Shown here: piece after piece, positions 41,301-48,796 of the stretch
Position numbering within the stretch: position 1 is the stretch's first letter
Layout of the letters: every line of letters begins with the position of its first letter
DNA from: Strongylocentrotus droebachiensis
Taxonomy: Eukaryota; Echinodermata; Echinoidea; Camarodonta; Strongylocentrotidae
Length of the DNA stretch: 64,000 nucleotides
Direction: 5' to 3'
Assembly: GCA_035222895.1 (NCBI GenBank)
Contig: JAVYIG010002206.1
Coordinates: 186,001-250,000, forward strand
The notes under the pieces: model-generated
Told to the model about the DNA's origin: nothing
The model's input: only the letters and a program-made list of their open reading frames with translations
Databases searched by the model: none
Translations under genes and position numbers: made by a program

Positions 41301-44300
41301 AAAAAAATGTCTTCCTACCAGGAACCTATTTAGCTACACCTGGGTTGATGATGGCAAATGTAGATTAACTGCCCTGCCAAATGACATCAGTGCTGATCCG
41401 GGGCTCAAACCCACAATTTTCACGTTTACAGTCAACGATGAAAACGATACAACTACAACATCTTTAAAGATATGTGCATAAATGTGCTTCACTCCTTTGA
41501 AGCATGCCTGTATGGTGTACCTTCACAGAATGCTAGCAGTTGACAAGATGATCGTACAGTTAATGGAAATGCAGTGAGCACAACTCAATCCATCCAGTAC
41601 AGCTATTCCTTAAAAGCATCATGCATAGCAATCGAGGGGATAATAGACCTTGGCCTTCTACAGTACGCTATTGACGCCAACATTTCCGCTCCTACACCGC
41701 CAACTCTTTATCTGTGGCATAAAAGCACACACCAAGATGTTTGGATTGACAATGATAATCCCTCGCTGCAGTCGGCGATATGCCGCAGACTGCATTTACT
41801 TCCAAATGCATTTTATTATTCATAGCAATCAAAAGCTCTCACAAACCTGACCCAGCTTTAAATTGCATGCTAAGAATCAATAGCAGACATAGGAGGCGTG
41901 ACAAATGAAAGGTCTTATCCGACAAGAAAAGGCTTAGTGACTTGGGTGATATCCTCTTTTGGATGATGGAGTATATGAAGTATGATTGTTACTGTGATAT
42001 CTTGGTCTAAGTTTTCTCATCTACTGCACACAAAAGAAAAATCCAGGGTTGGATCAAGTTGACTTTCATTTTTACTGACACTGATTATATCATCTCTAAA
42101 ATGCATGGACATAGGTCATGTCTAGGTTTATCAAAATGGCAGAGACATGATAAAGATCCCTGAATAGATTGATACGAGGGGTGTACTTAAATAGTGATTG
42201 AATTTGGAATGAGCTCTACCATCAGTCAAAACATGTGACATCTGTAGAAATTAATATTTCAAACCAATGTATGCATTTCAGATCTACTTTAGATTAGCGC
42301 TCAGCATGCAATGTGAAACTAGCCACCAAAAACAACATGTGCACAGTGCCACCATTTCCACAATTTCTTTCCTCCATATTTTCTAAGCAATGAATAGATA
42401 GTGAATGTGTTCTAAAGCTCCTCTATTTCAATACCACATCCAAAATATATCGGATTGCATGGTATATTCATTAAGTTGCTCAAAACATATAGCTGGTATC
42501 ACATATCCTTTCTTCCTTTCGATTTTAAGATTTCAAATTTTTCCCAATTTCAATTGCGTCGTCAAAAATATGTGAGGTAGAGTGTCATGGCAAACAAAGG
42601 GATAAAGTATCTCATACTTTGCATGACATTCTGATCATCAGATGGAATCATACTCTGTTTTTCTGCACATGTAATATAAAATCATAAATATATAGTGTGC
42701 CTTGTGCAACAACCAAATCATTTGCAGTGGAGACAAAAAATATAGAAACACAATGCATATAAAGAAAGAAAGAAATGTTTTCATTCTAAAAATGCACATG
42801 AAAAGTAAACGGATTAAAAAAAAACATCTTTGAGTTTCATTTATGTATCCCCATTACCAGTAGGAAGAGAAGTATAATATCCCACCAATGCTGTATATGT
42901 ATGCAATCCTCCTTTTAATGATAATTCATTTTCATGCATAACAAGAAATAATGGTATTCTCCGATTTGCCAAACCGAACAAGATAAATACTTCTAGGAAA
43001 TATATCTTGCGACTGAGAAAATTGGTTTCTATGGTAACAACTTCACTCGAATACACAGTGGATTGCACATAACATATCCATGTGGCTGAAATCAACACAC
43101 ACACCCATTATAAATGTCAACTTTTCTTTCTTCAGAGAACTTCTTCATACATGATCTTAAAAAATCTTTTCTGGTTTATATACAGGTTCTCTTTTTAAGT
43201 CAATAAATCGTAATACAATAAGGTTGAGATTTTTTTTCATAATAGACATTGCTGTAAATTATGGACAAAATAGCAGGAAAAATAATCAAATTTGTGAGTA
43301 ATAATTCAATTTTGAAAGAGAAAGAAAAAATAAAAACATTTTGAAGCTAAGATTTTTATCATCATAGATGTGGGTCTACAACTATGAAAAAATAAAGGAA
43401 TTTGTGTGTGTGTTACATTCTGTAAGAAGGAAGAACTAGCTCAATTAAACAGATACATGATATAAAGATTTGTTATTCAAATTGTATGTCAATTATCACA
43501 CGTACAACTGTGTAGCTCTGTTTCACTTAACATCCTGATTCGATTTTGTTCCTGTCTATATGTATTAATCTCTCATATCTTTGTGCCTTATCTAATCCTA
43601 GTGCTGAAATGTATAGATATTGACTGAACACATTTCAAAGATATTTTGAATTGATTGAATCACTAAACAAGTATTAGACTTGACCCAACACTGACATGCT
43701 ATACCAACATATATCTTATTACCTGCTAGTCTCATTCCTTCCATGCTGGTCTCCATCCTCGCCATCATCTACTTTCATTACCGGTATAAAACTACATTCT
43801 GGAACCTCCTGCTCAAAAGTCTGCTCTACGGGTTCTGCCAAGCCTTCTAGATCAGAAATAATAGTCTGAGCTTTGTCGCAAAGTTCATCAAATGAGGGTG
43901 TGTATTCCAGTCTTGGTAGGGATGAGATCGGAGTGCGGTTGACTGATATTGGGCTGATGCTTCTCATGCTGCTGACGGAGTGACTACCGGTGTCACCTTG
44001 ATCTGGCAGCTGGAGGAACACCTCAGAGCGGAATTTGGATGGGGTGAGGCAAGCAGGTGGCTGAGTCTCTTTGGAGTTGTCGAGCTGAATGTCAAGGGTA
44101 CCAAGTTCTACTGTCAGAGGAGCAGGTGGGGTTGATAGAGCCAGGTTGATGGTAGGTGATTGACTGAGGAGTCTCATTTGCTGCGGAGGTACCGGTGACT
44201 CCCCGACACGGGCAGTCAGGGGTATCGGTGGGGTCTTGATGATAGACGACCATGGTGAAGATAGAAGAGAAGTGGGAGAGAACGGTGAAGAAGATCTCTT

Positions 44301-47300
44301 TGAGTTTTGCGCAGTGAGCATCTTGTACGGTGACGATGTAGGCATCACATAGGATTCTGGTGACTTATCGGAGGAACCGCTCCTGCAGAGTGAAGAATGG
44401 CTGTTCAAACTCGGACGTGCTGTTCTATCGCTGTCATCGCTTCCGTCTTCCATGGATTTTGAAGAATTACACTGATCGACAATGATGAAGCAACTACTAC
44501 TTAGATTAGGAAGGTTCTGCAGACTCTTGGCCCTTTTGTCCAACTCCATACAAGATGGCAGGTGTACAAGATTGGAGTCATCTAAAGAAAGACTTGATGA
44601 TAAAGCTGGCTTTGTGCCTTCAGTATCTTTTAAAAATGGGGCTTCAATTTCAGTCCTTACACTTTGTGAAATCTGCTTTTGTGCAGCTTCAGCTGAAACA
44701 GCAACTACTTCACTATTGATAATTGTAGAAGGATGAAATGTTGGTGGTTCAAAGATATCTTTAGACTGAGTACTGTCCTTGGTGGAGTGTGTGCTGCTTT
44801 GACGGAACGATCCATGACCAAGCAAAAGCCTGGAACCACTCTTGCTATTTGTGGCAAAAAGGCTTCTTCGTCTCTGAAGTTGTGACGTTTGTGGCAGGTT
44901 TTCTTTCTCTTTCTTCCCCTTATCATCTCCTTCAGTGAGCGAGAGACTCTCACTCTCATGCAGAACATGGAAGGCTTGTATGGACTTCACATCTGCCACT
45001 GTCATTCCTGATAAGGAGATGTCTGAAGGCAGTTCTTCAGAGACCTTGTCCAGATCGATGAGGAGATTGTCCCCTGTGACACTCATGACAGCATCATTAA
45101 AGTCTGAAGACACAGAATTTACCCTGGCCTCTGAGCCTCTCTTAGGTGTTTGCTCCTGACTAGGTGCCCTCTGAAACAGTTCGTTAGGTGCTGATCGTGT
45201 CCTTTCAACACTCTTATGCGTTTTCTGCTCTTGTTTCAATACAGTCAATTGCTTTGGTTGCAGACTTACTTCTGGTCTTAGAGAGTATCTCTTATGGACA
45301 ATGCCTGAGATATTCCTCCTTGGGTCACAAAACTTGCAGGAATTTCTTGCGAGTCCACCGTCTGTGAGCTGAGTGTGCTTACACAAGCGTCGTTCTTTTA
45401 CGATTGTTTCCAGCTTTACCATTGCAAGGTGTAATGTCTCTGCCACTGTAAGATGTTTGCGAGCCCTCTCTTTTTCAAGAGCACTCTTTAGAAGGGCTTC
45501 GTACTGACGACCAATGTCAGAGCTCACAACGTTGGCGCGTATCTTTGGCACTTCTGCAATATCCTGCTCTGGTTTTAGGAACTGAAAAATACCGCTGCTT
45601 GCTTGTGAGAGTTGTGGAACAGCAAAGTCACGAGACTGTGCCGAGAACTCTGATCCAGTTCGAGAAGCACAACTATCAACCTCATCATCATCAGATTGTT
45701 CACGTCTGGATAATTTGGATTTGATATGTGTGCTAGCCATGCTGCTACCACTCTCACTCTTTGTGATTTCAAATCCGTGTTTTGCCACTTCTATCTGACT
45801 CTCCTGAGAAGCCAATGATATAGCACTACTCTGACGCTGCATATTAAAAAACTTGCTTGGCTCCCTTGAACCACTGATGATGTTATGGCTTTGCGTGGGC
45901 CTCGCTTTCTCTACAGAATATGCATCATTCGGGAGTACCATGAGTGTATCATGTTCACTTAGCAAATTCCCATCTGTATCTTTCTCCTTGCATAATGAGT
46001 ATTTATCTGATAATGTGCTGCCATTTGAGGATTGGTGGGCTGGATCACTACATAATCTAATTTTAAATTCCATGCTGTCAGAATGAGTAACCTTGCTAGG
46101 TTGGGAATCTTTCCTCTTTGCAATATCCTCTGATTTTGGCATATTTTTCTCTGCAATGCGATTATAATGATTATCAGTTTCCTGATGTAAGGATGAATAA
46201 TCACCTTCCGTTTGCTTCATTTGAACCTCACTTTCTCTACTTCTACCTTCTTCTGATACGGTGTTGGATATTGATTGTTTCTTTGTTACTGGCTTATGCT
46301 GCAGCATATTTTCAAAATTAGAATTACAGGAGAGCTCTGACATCTGGGTGTTTACAGTTCCTGTGGACGATGCGTCATCTTCTGTACTGGCTCCTTGGTT
46401 GCTATTAACCTCCACATGCATGCTATCGGGTAGGAGAACTAGTTGCGGCTTGAAGTCCCATTCTGATGCGGCCTTTGACCTGTCACTGCTGCATGAGCTT
46501 TCAAAGGAGATATTAAACCTCAGGCCTGCACGGAGAGGCGATAGGAGGGGTGACATCAAATCTGGACTGGTCTGTACACCAACATCCTTATCGATAACAG
46601 TTGAGGCATCAACCTTTTTCTTTTGAGAACCAGTATTAAAGACATCATCACGGTGAACAAAGTCCTCTTCTTCTTCCTCTTCGACCACGGTTTGGCAAAA
46701 TGCTTCAGTCATAGCAGTAAGTGATGGTTTGCGACTAGGCCGACGGATATGTGTAGGGTGGGCATTACTGCCATTCTTGTGATTAGCATGGTGTTCATCG
46801 CCTTGCAATTTATCAGAAGTATTCCAATCATCGCTTGAGAAATTTTTATTATCAAGATGACTATTTTTAGGACTATTAGAAATTGGCTTTTCTAATTGAT
46901 CTACTCCTCCACCTAGCCGCTCTTCTTCTTTTTTTTCCCTGTTGCTCTTAGACTCAGTCTCTGAATGATTTAACATTGCTCTCTTCTCTGTGCTGCCTCT
47001 TCTCCCATCAGTGCTCTTAACCATACCCAAGTTATCATCCCCACTTGCACTTGCCCGGGGTGACATTTGCGGACTTCCTTCATTTGATGGATCATTCCCA
47101 ATCCCAGAGTCTTTGGAATCAATCATAGTTTTAATGACACTCAAGTACTGTTCCATATTCAACAAATCCTTCTTGTTTCCATTCATATCAGCAATGGCTT
47201 CATCTTTTGATTCCTGTTTTGAGATGCCATAAGACATTGCCTCTGAGAGTTCCAAGCTAGCTTGCTCTGTGACTATCTTAAGCGGAGGCACTGGGGGGAA

Positions 47301-48698
47301 CTCCTTCATGTTGTCCTGGCCAACATCTATGCTAATCGACCGTTGTGTCATGAAAGAATCACTAATACTCTGTGGCTTTGATCGCTGGCCTTCATCCTCC
47401 TCTGGCAGGGTTTCTAACGAGATCGGTAAGGAACTCTGACGATTGACAAACTTTCTCCGTCTATCCTTGGCACTTCCCCTGGATCCTTGCATATGAACAA
47501 ACTTCTTGCCAGATGATAAGCTCTGTCTCCGTTGAAGCTCAGGAGTACTGCATGGACTTGTACTACCGCTGTTAGGTTGTGATGAGGAGGGCCGCAAGAG
47601 GTGGGAGCTAAAACTTCCAACTGTTGCAGCTTTTTTGAATCTCCTTCTCATCAAGTTCAACTTTTCTAACTGTTTTTGCTTCTCACTTGGCACAGGCATC
47701 TGACTCACTTTCTTCACCTCATTTTTTAACTCCAGTGTATTTGCTACATTAGCTTGATGCTCCCTCTCCCTCTGCTCCTGGATGGGGGACGGTGGTGAAA
47801 TCCTTGGCTTGGGATTATTTCTGAAGTCTTCCGTACTTTCGGCCTCAGAGGCTTGTCTGCTGAGTGATGGTGGGTGAGCTCCTCTAGGACCATGTTGTCC
47901 ACTGATCATGTTGTTAAGCTCCCCAATCCGCCTTTTGATGACGTTATCCCGCCAAGATTGCATAAAACGCTCAGGAATTCCAAAGTCTACAGCACCAAAA
48001 CCAAGAGTCATCAACATATTCTCTGCGGGGGTCCAAGGCATACCGAAACCACCAGACTGTCCTATGTGGGGGAAACCACTATCTAAGCTAGCAGTCCGAG
48101 TGAACGTCTGCAGGGGAGACATGCTTCTATATGTCAACGGGGAAGCCTCCGCATCCAAACGTTCTACACTGTCACTGCGGGAACCCTGATTAATCGGTTT
48201 GCCACTATCTGCTTTAGGAGACAAAAGTTGCCTACCTCCCTTTTCTGAATTAGGTGACTGAATGTAGGATTGATTAACCCAGTTTGCCACACTAGCATTG
48301 ACATTGTCTGACTTTTCTCTGCTGTCTCCCATACTTGGATCATCATGCACTACCTCAAGAGGACTAGTTGTCCCGAAATCTGCAGGACTTTGAGGGTAGC
48401 TCAGATTGGACGTTGCCCTTGATGATGAGTCTGTTGATCCTTGAGATCGGAGCCCAGGTGGCGGGTGTCTTGGGTCGATGAGAGGGGCATCATTCTGGTA
48501 GGCAGAGAAAGCAGGTGGATGGGCATAGTTTGGAGGAAGAGATTGATCGAGGCTCCCTGCAGAGCTTCCTCCTATGCTTTCCAACCTGCTTGGGCAGCTG
48601 CTTCCTTCTAGAGAGTTGAAAGTGGTGACCTGATGACTGTGCAGACTCTCCACTTCCTCATACGTCGAGACGGAGTCTGTTCTGCGGGCGTTCCACAT
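19384..48698 (-). CDS. ITPRID/KRAP-like protein with long C-terminal coiled coil (whole coding locus, 21 coding exons)
   Basis: This is a gene-level entry; the exons are listed separately. Twenty-one coding segments on the minus strand have GT-AG borders and matching phases, and total 7848 nt (2615 residues plus TAA). Residues ~130-270 hold the ITPR-interacting domain: a Trp-containing segment (ANWVNQSYIQ) and then a NMLMTLGFG...IPERF block that resembles the LGFG...IPARFF block of human ITPRID2/KRAP and TESPA1. Residues ~270-1650 are Ser-rich, charged and mostly disordered. Residues ~1735-2615 are Glu/Lys/Gln-rich with heptad character, indicating long coiled coil. Known family members bind IP3 receptors and link them to the actin cortex; that role here is inferred from homology. 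As I recall them, human ITPRID2 (~1260 aa) and TESPA1 (~520 aa) lack such a long coiled coil, so the architecture is unusual. The join of the first exon to the coiled-coil exons rests on splice phase and needs RNA support. Exons upstream of 48796 are expected but were not found. Confidence 0.75.
20037..20201 (-). CDS. ITPRID-like gene coding exon 20 (coiled coil)
   Basis: 165 nt, phase 0 to 0, residues 2539-2593. The acceptor is TCTCTTTTTAG and the donor GTAAAG. It encodes LEEKDQHLYRLDQKVKLLER...EERCRENAALYSQKTAEN. On the transcript strand its acceptor is preceded by more than 500 bases of almost pure pyrimidine. Confidence 0.88.
20210..20750. repeat. GA-rich purine tract in intron 19, next to the exon 20 acceptor
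   Basis: Over 500 bases of nearly pure purine on the plus strand, including (GA)n at 20250-20310. On the transcript strand it forms a very long polypyrimidine tract directly upstream of the exon 20 acceptor. Confidence 0.85.
20827..20869 (-). ncRNA. Hammerhead ribozyme motif, left (inverted) arm
   Basis: Reading the minus strand: stem I ATCAC, core CTGACGA, stem II GTATG...CATAC with a 7-base loop, GAAA, the self-complementary ACGT in place of stem III, the cleavage triplet GTC and stem I GTGAT. All conserved hammerhead positions are present. The minimal stem III suggests activity mainly as a dimer, as reported for Penelope-like elements. Confidence 0.75.
21071..21229 (+). pseudogene. Penelope-like element GIY-YIG endonuclease, C-terminal fragment
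   Basis: The plus frame reads WDGVQCLSQERHWYTRRVKE and then NRDNGIDIPEFWMRTI. The HWYTRRVKEAI...NRDxGIxIPE pattern is what I recognise from the end of Penelope-like element polyproteins. Only about 50 residues remain; the frame on both sides is repeat arm, so it cannot make a functional enzyme. Confidence 0.65.
21500..21542 (+). ncRNA. Hammerhead ribozyme motif, right arm
   Basis: Same layout on the plus strand: ATCAC at 21500-21504, CTGACGA at 21505-21511, stem II GTAT(T)GC/GCATAC with an AGTA loop at 21513-21529, GAAA at 21530-21533, GTC at 21535-21537 and GTGAT at 21538-21542. Stem II differs from the left copy by one base inside the stem but still folds. Confidence 0.77.
21692..21798. 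mobile_element. Short palindromic element, copy 1 (~107 bp)
   Basis: The arms CAATTCGT...TTTTCACGAAGTGACGGTAG and CTACCGTCACTTCGTGAAAA...ACGAATTG are complementary over about 35 bases around a ~35-base loop. A second copy is at 58719-58824. Confidence 0.8.
21968..22144 (-). CDS. ITPRID-like gene coding exon 19 (coiled coil)
   Basis: 177 nt, phase 0 to 0, residues 2480-2538. The acceptor is TTATTGTAG and the donor GTGAGC. A Ser/Gly linker (ATSTPSSAGSGETG) is followed by NKLLRHLQDRVKQLRSENTS and DNSLDGGDSSFQKSLQ. Confidence 0.86.
22888..23200. mobile_element. Foldback element in intron 18, family member 1
   Basis: The ~50-base ends (TTCACAAAGATCCTAAGTTG and the mirrored AACTTAGAGTTAAG...GATCTTTGTGAA) are inverted repeats with outer poly-G/poly-C. 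It is related to the element at 38483-38790. Confidence 0.75.
23278..23353 (-). CDS. ITPRID-like gene coding exon 18 (Ser-rich linker)
   Basis: 76 nt, residues 2454-2479. The acceptor is ATTTGCAG and the donor GTAAGT. It encodes RLEESHSGSGSFRSNHSDSR and is non-helical. It carries the single base that completes the Val codon from exon 17. Confidence 0.8.
23722..23920. mobile_element. Short inverted-repeat element in intron 17
   Basis: The ends CTTTAAAGCCC and GGGCTTTAAAAG, with TGCAGTGGGGCTTT, form an inverted pair. The interior (GGGGATTAGACCTCC, ATCATGGGGGACC) is shared with 33238-33355. Confidence 0.6.
23934..24130 (-). CDS. ITPRID-like gene coding exon 17 (coiled coil)
   Basis: 197 nt, residues 2389-2453 plus two bases. 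The acceptor is GACCACAG and the donor GTAAGC. It encodes ERDMELDRLHRSVSLLQDSE and then ATWKEETALKMARKFEDELN. The closing GT plus G of exon 18 gives Val, so the phase agrees. Confidence 0.87.
24544..24606 (-). CDS. ITPRID-like gene coding exon 16 (coiled coil)
   Basis: 63 nt, phase 0 to 0, residues 2368-2388 (DNEVKKLVESMGREKAQVFE, then G). The acceptor is CTACTCAG. Two donors overlap (GTGTAAGT). I chose the inner GTAAGT because only that one keeps the frame with exon 17. The outer GTGTAA would shorten the exon by 2 nt and shift the frame. Confidence 0.78.
24610..24830. repeat. GA-rich tract next to the exon 16 acceptor
   Basis: Degenerate (GA)n on the plus strand, pyrimidine on the transcript strand, directly upstream of the exon 16 acceptor. 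Confidence 0.75.
25086..25287 (-). CDS. ITPRID-like gene coding exon 15 (linker, then coiled coil)
   Basis: 202 nt, residues 2300-2367. The acceptor is CCTTGTAG and the donor GTAGGA. A Ser-rich linker (KADSPSQTGSSKQASFNS) leads into a helix (MAAISNLKATNDDLRNYIKS...EKQRRATTRANREK). Confidence 0.86.
26033..26262 (-). CDS. ITPRID-like gene coding exon 14 (coiled coil, then Ser-rich linker)
   Basis: 230 nt, residues 2224-2299 plus two bases. The acceptor is TTTTTTTCTAG and the donor GTAGGT. It encodes EKTRETEKLQQKLKQQDEEL, then DSSSSQSSFDQSYRSIVMEL and a non-helical end (VGSTPRKVPLF). The AG at the end joins C of exon 15 to give Ser. Confidence 0.86.
26263..29018 (-). other. Intron 13 (no recognisable feature)
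   Basis: 2.7 kb of AT-rich DNA between exons 13 and 14. I looked for further phase-0 exons and saw none. No clear repeat was recognised. Confidence 0.5.
29019..29150 (-). CDS. ITPRID-like gene coding exon 13 (coiled coil)
   Basis: 132 nt, phase 0 to 0, residues 2180-2223. The acceptor follows a T-run (TTTCATGAAG) and the donor is GTAATT. It encodes ELEKLRDENLAAGREK...ARQEIQTQLDQIRGQMAQ. Confidence 0.82.
29725..29907 (-). CDS. ITPRID-like gene coding exon 12 (coiled coil)
   Basis: 183 nt, phase 0 to 0, residues 2119-2179. The acceptor is AACTTCAG and the donor GTAAAT. It encodes IQKALEEQKAIFETESEKER...KQLKEELKREKQLRGTL and is very highly charged. Confidence 0.85.
30379..30480 (-). CDS. ITPRID-like gene coding exon 11 (coiled coil)
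   Basis: 102 nt, phase 0 to 0, residues 2085-2118. The acceptor is AAATTTCAG and the donor GTATGA. It encodes EKESELKEVREKLSQQEI...MRQEAQEQ. Confidence 0.82.
30843..30935 (+). mobile_element. SINE 3' fragment with (ATT)n tail
   Basis: AGCCGGGGTAATAAT, then GGCGCTATAGAAATGCC and an ATT run, match the 3' part of the tRNA-derived SINE at 34736-34957. Confidence 0.6.
31282..31377 (-). CDS. ITPRID-like gene coding exon 10 (Gln-rich coiled coil)
   Basis: 96 nt, phase 0 to 0, residues 2053-2084. The acceptor is CTATACAG and the donor GTCAGT. It is Gln/Thr-rich (TKQQTQATQRQTQLEKENE) but has no stops and keeps the helical pattern. Confidence 0.82.
31851..31970 (-). CDS. ITPRID-like gene coding exon 9 (coiled coil)
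   Basis: 120 nt, phase 0 to 0, residues 2013-2052. The acceptor is CTTTTACAG and the donor GTGAGT (consensus). It encodes VDELEKEREMQARKAE...LRGKLLKEKDEELDQ. Confidence 0.85.
32020..32482. repeat. (TCA)n trinucleotide microsatellite in intron 8
   Basis: About 460 bases of TCA/ATC repeats, nearly pure from 32305 to 32450. It creates spurious His- or Met-rich frames. Confidence 0.92.
32645..32839 (-). CDS. ITPRID-like gene coding exon 8 (coiled coil)
   Basis: 195 nt, phase 0 to 0, residues 1948-2012. The acceptor is ATACCCTAG. The donor GTTATT is weaker than the others in this gene. It encodes EKTTTMEEMQGKASTE...RRITTLESALLDKD and ends in LELTNK. A large ATG/ATC microsatellite follows in the intron from about 32480. 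Confidence 0.82.
33238..33355. mobile_element. Fragment of the intron-17 inverted-repeat family (in intron 7)
   Basis: CAAAGCCCCACTGCACTAG, GGGATTAGACTTCC and AGATCATGGGGGACC match the element at 23722-23920. Confidence 0.55.
33367..33492 (-). CDS. ITPRID-like gene coding exon 7 (coiled coil)
   Basis: 126 nt, phase 0 to 0, residues 1906-1947. The acceptor is ATTGTTCAG and the donor GTAAGG. It encodes DLEEGRGKIESLKLIESDLKK...SENDHHKQLL in heptad style. Confidence 0.84.
34175..34348 (-). CDS. ITPRID-like gene coding exon 6 (coiled coil)
   Basis: 174 nt, phase 0 to 0, residues 1848-1905. The acceptor is CCCTTAG and the donor GTAAGT (consensus). It encodes ILGVIRERDELQVELETERG...VRQLDQTRQELFESQKAS, strongly charged and helical. 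Confidence 0.85.
34736..34957 (+). mobile_element. tRNA-derived SINE
   Basis: A tRNA-like head (34737-34808) has box A TGGCGTATTGG (34743-34753), box B GGTTCGATTCC (34787-34797) and a GTG...CAC acceptor-like pairing with G-T wobbles. The body contains GTACCGGTAGGAAGG and CTGTGAGCG, and the end is GCGCTATATAAGAATCC followed by ATT repeats. The anticodon and T arms do not pair fully, so it is not a functional tRNA. Confidence 0.75.
35035..35182 (-). CDS. ITPRID-like gene coding exon 5 (coiled coil with a short Pro-Asp break)
   Basis: 148 nt, residues 1798-1847. The acceptor is TGGTTAG and the donor GTATAA, phase 0 at the end. It encodes SELMVLEYQRDQARRELKDL and then a KNPPDDGASGR break in the helix before AQIGLSAEE. 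The break suggests a hinge in the coiled coil. Confidence 0.82.
35183..38286 (-). other. Intron 4 (3.1 kb)
   Basis: No exon was recognised. It contains a 16-C run at 36139, a second poly-C near 36307, A-runs near 36775 and poly-G near 37330. The rest is unique AT-rich DNA. Confidence 0.5.
38287..38399 (-). CDS. ITPRID-like gene coding exon 4 (coiled coil)
   Basis: 113 nt, residues 1761-1797 plus two bases. The acceptor is TGTGATAG and the donor GTGAGA. It encodes DAVEELKTLHEAVKRNKSD... with regular hydrophobic spacing. The trailing AG joins the first A of exon 5 to make Arg, so the phase agrees. Confidence 0.82.
38483..38790. mobile_element. Foldback element in intron 3, family member 2
   Basis: The ~90-base arms begin with TTTCACAAAGACTAAGATC and continue through AAGTTGGACTTAA...ATGGCAG; they are mirrored before GTGAAACACTCCC. 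The same family is at 22888-23200. Confidence 0.8.
39345..39500. repeat. (GA)n microsatellite in intron 3
   Basis: GAGAGATA/GAGAGAAA repeats on the plus strand, ending in a poly-G run. Confidence 0.85.
39588..39665 (-). CDS. ITPRID-like gene coding exon 3 (coiled coil begins)
   Basis: 78 nt, phase 0 to 0, residues 1735-1760 (starts VQSENSLRSSLDGM, ends LKDLKNRKQ). The acceptor is CTGCTAG and the donor GTAGGA. It is helix-favouring and is the start of the continuous coiled-coil section. Because both phases are 0, it could be skipped without changing frame. Confidence 0.8.
39900..40075. repeat. Degenerate (GA)n tract in intron 2
   Basis: Purine-rich on the plus strand, with GAGAGAGAGCGAGAGAGAGA near 40040. 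Confidence 0.75.
40655..40880. repeat. (CAC)n trinucleotide microsatellite in intron 2
   Basis: The core at 40797-40868 is almost pure CAC, with ATC/ACC variants to the left. It lies about 30 bases beyond the exon 2 donor; on the transcript strand it reads (GGT)n. Confidence 0.92.
40907..41132 (-). CDS. ITPRID-like gene coding exon 2
   Basis: 226 nt, residues 1659-1734. The acceptor TTCACAG at 41133 completes the AG left by exon 1 as Ser. The donor is GTACGT at 40901-40906, phase 0. It encodes a hydrophilic linker rich in Gln, His, Pro and Ser (GAQHREG, HPSHSGRGAGYMDP) and turns helical at the end (RQAEQQAMLQHM). A long (GGT)n run begins only about 30 bases beyond the donor in the intron. 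Confidence 0.8.
41205..41470 (-). mobile_element. tRNA-derived SINE, diverged copy (intron 1)
   Basis: The minus strand reads GGGTTTGAGCCCC (box-B-like) and then a body with TAAATAGGTTCCTGGTAGG and GCTGTGAGCACTG, matching the body of the SINE at 34736-34957. Confidence 0.55.
41471..43722 (-). other. Intron 1, rest (no gene seen)
   Basis: AT-rich intronic DNA without a credible exon or repeat that I recognise. Confidence 0.5.
43723..48698 (-). CDS. Coding exon 1 of ITPRID-like gene (IP3-receptor-interacting domain plus disordered region)
   Basis: A single open frame of nearly 5 kb encodes residues 1-1658 and ends with two bases of a codon (AG) at a GTAATAAG donor. The first in-frame ATG is at 48698 with A at -3. 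An in-frame TGA lies upstream at 48759-48761, so translation either starts here or enters by a splice between these points. The ITPRID signature is around residues 120-260: ANWVNQSYIQ near 138-147, NMLMTLGFG near 227-235 and IPERFM near 241-246, followed by the basic segment VIKRRIGELNN. Further on there are Ser-rich and basic patches (a DRRRKFVNRQSS segment), an acidic EEEEEED run, a short helical stretch (QYEALLKSALEKERARKHL) followed by a Cys/His-containing stretch (KHTQ...CKFCD), and Pro/Ser-rich sequence to the end. It is read through a strong acceptor at 48797-48798. Codon use and the absence of stops over 5 kb make this a certain coding exon. Confidence 0.93.
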
Positions 48699-48796
48699 GA
48701 TGGAAGATGCCGGTGTCACGTGACCAGGGAGAGAGGCGGTGTCATCTGCGATTCCCAATCAGTGTCATCCATACTTCAAACATTACAGTATCATAC
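48699..48796 (-). promoter_or_regulatory. 5' leader part of ITPRID-like exon 1, with upstream ORFs
   Basis: A pyrimidine-rich acceptor ending in GATGCAG places the exon start at 48796. The 98 bases before the inferred start codon contain three upstream ATGs with their own stops: 48794 (4 codons including stop), 48784 (14 codons including stop) and 48772 (ending with TGA at 48716-48718, 18 bases before the main ATG). If this is untranslated leader, these would reduce initiation at 48698. If an upstream exon carries the true start, part of this segment could instead be coding through an alternative acceptor nearer 48747. Confidence 0.5.
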
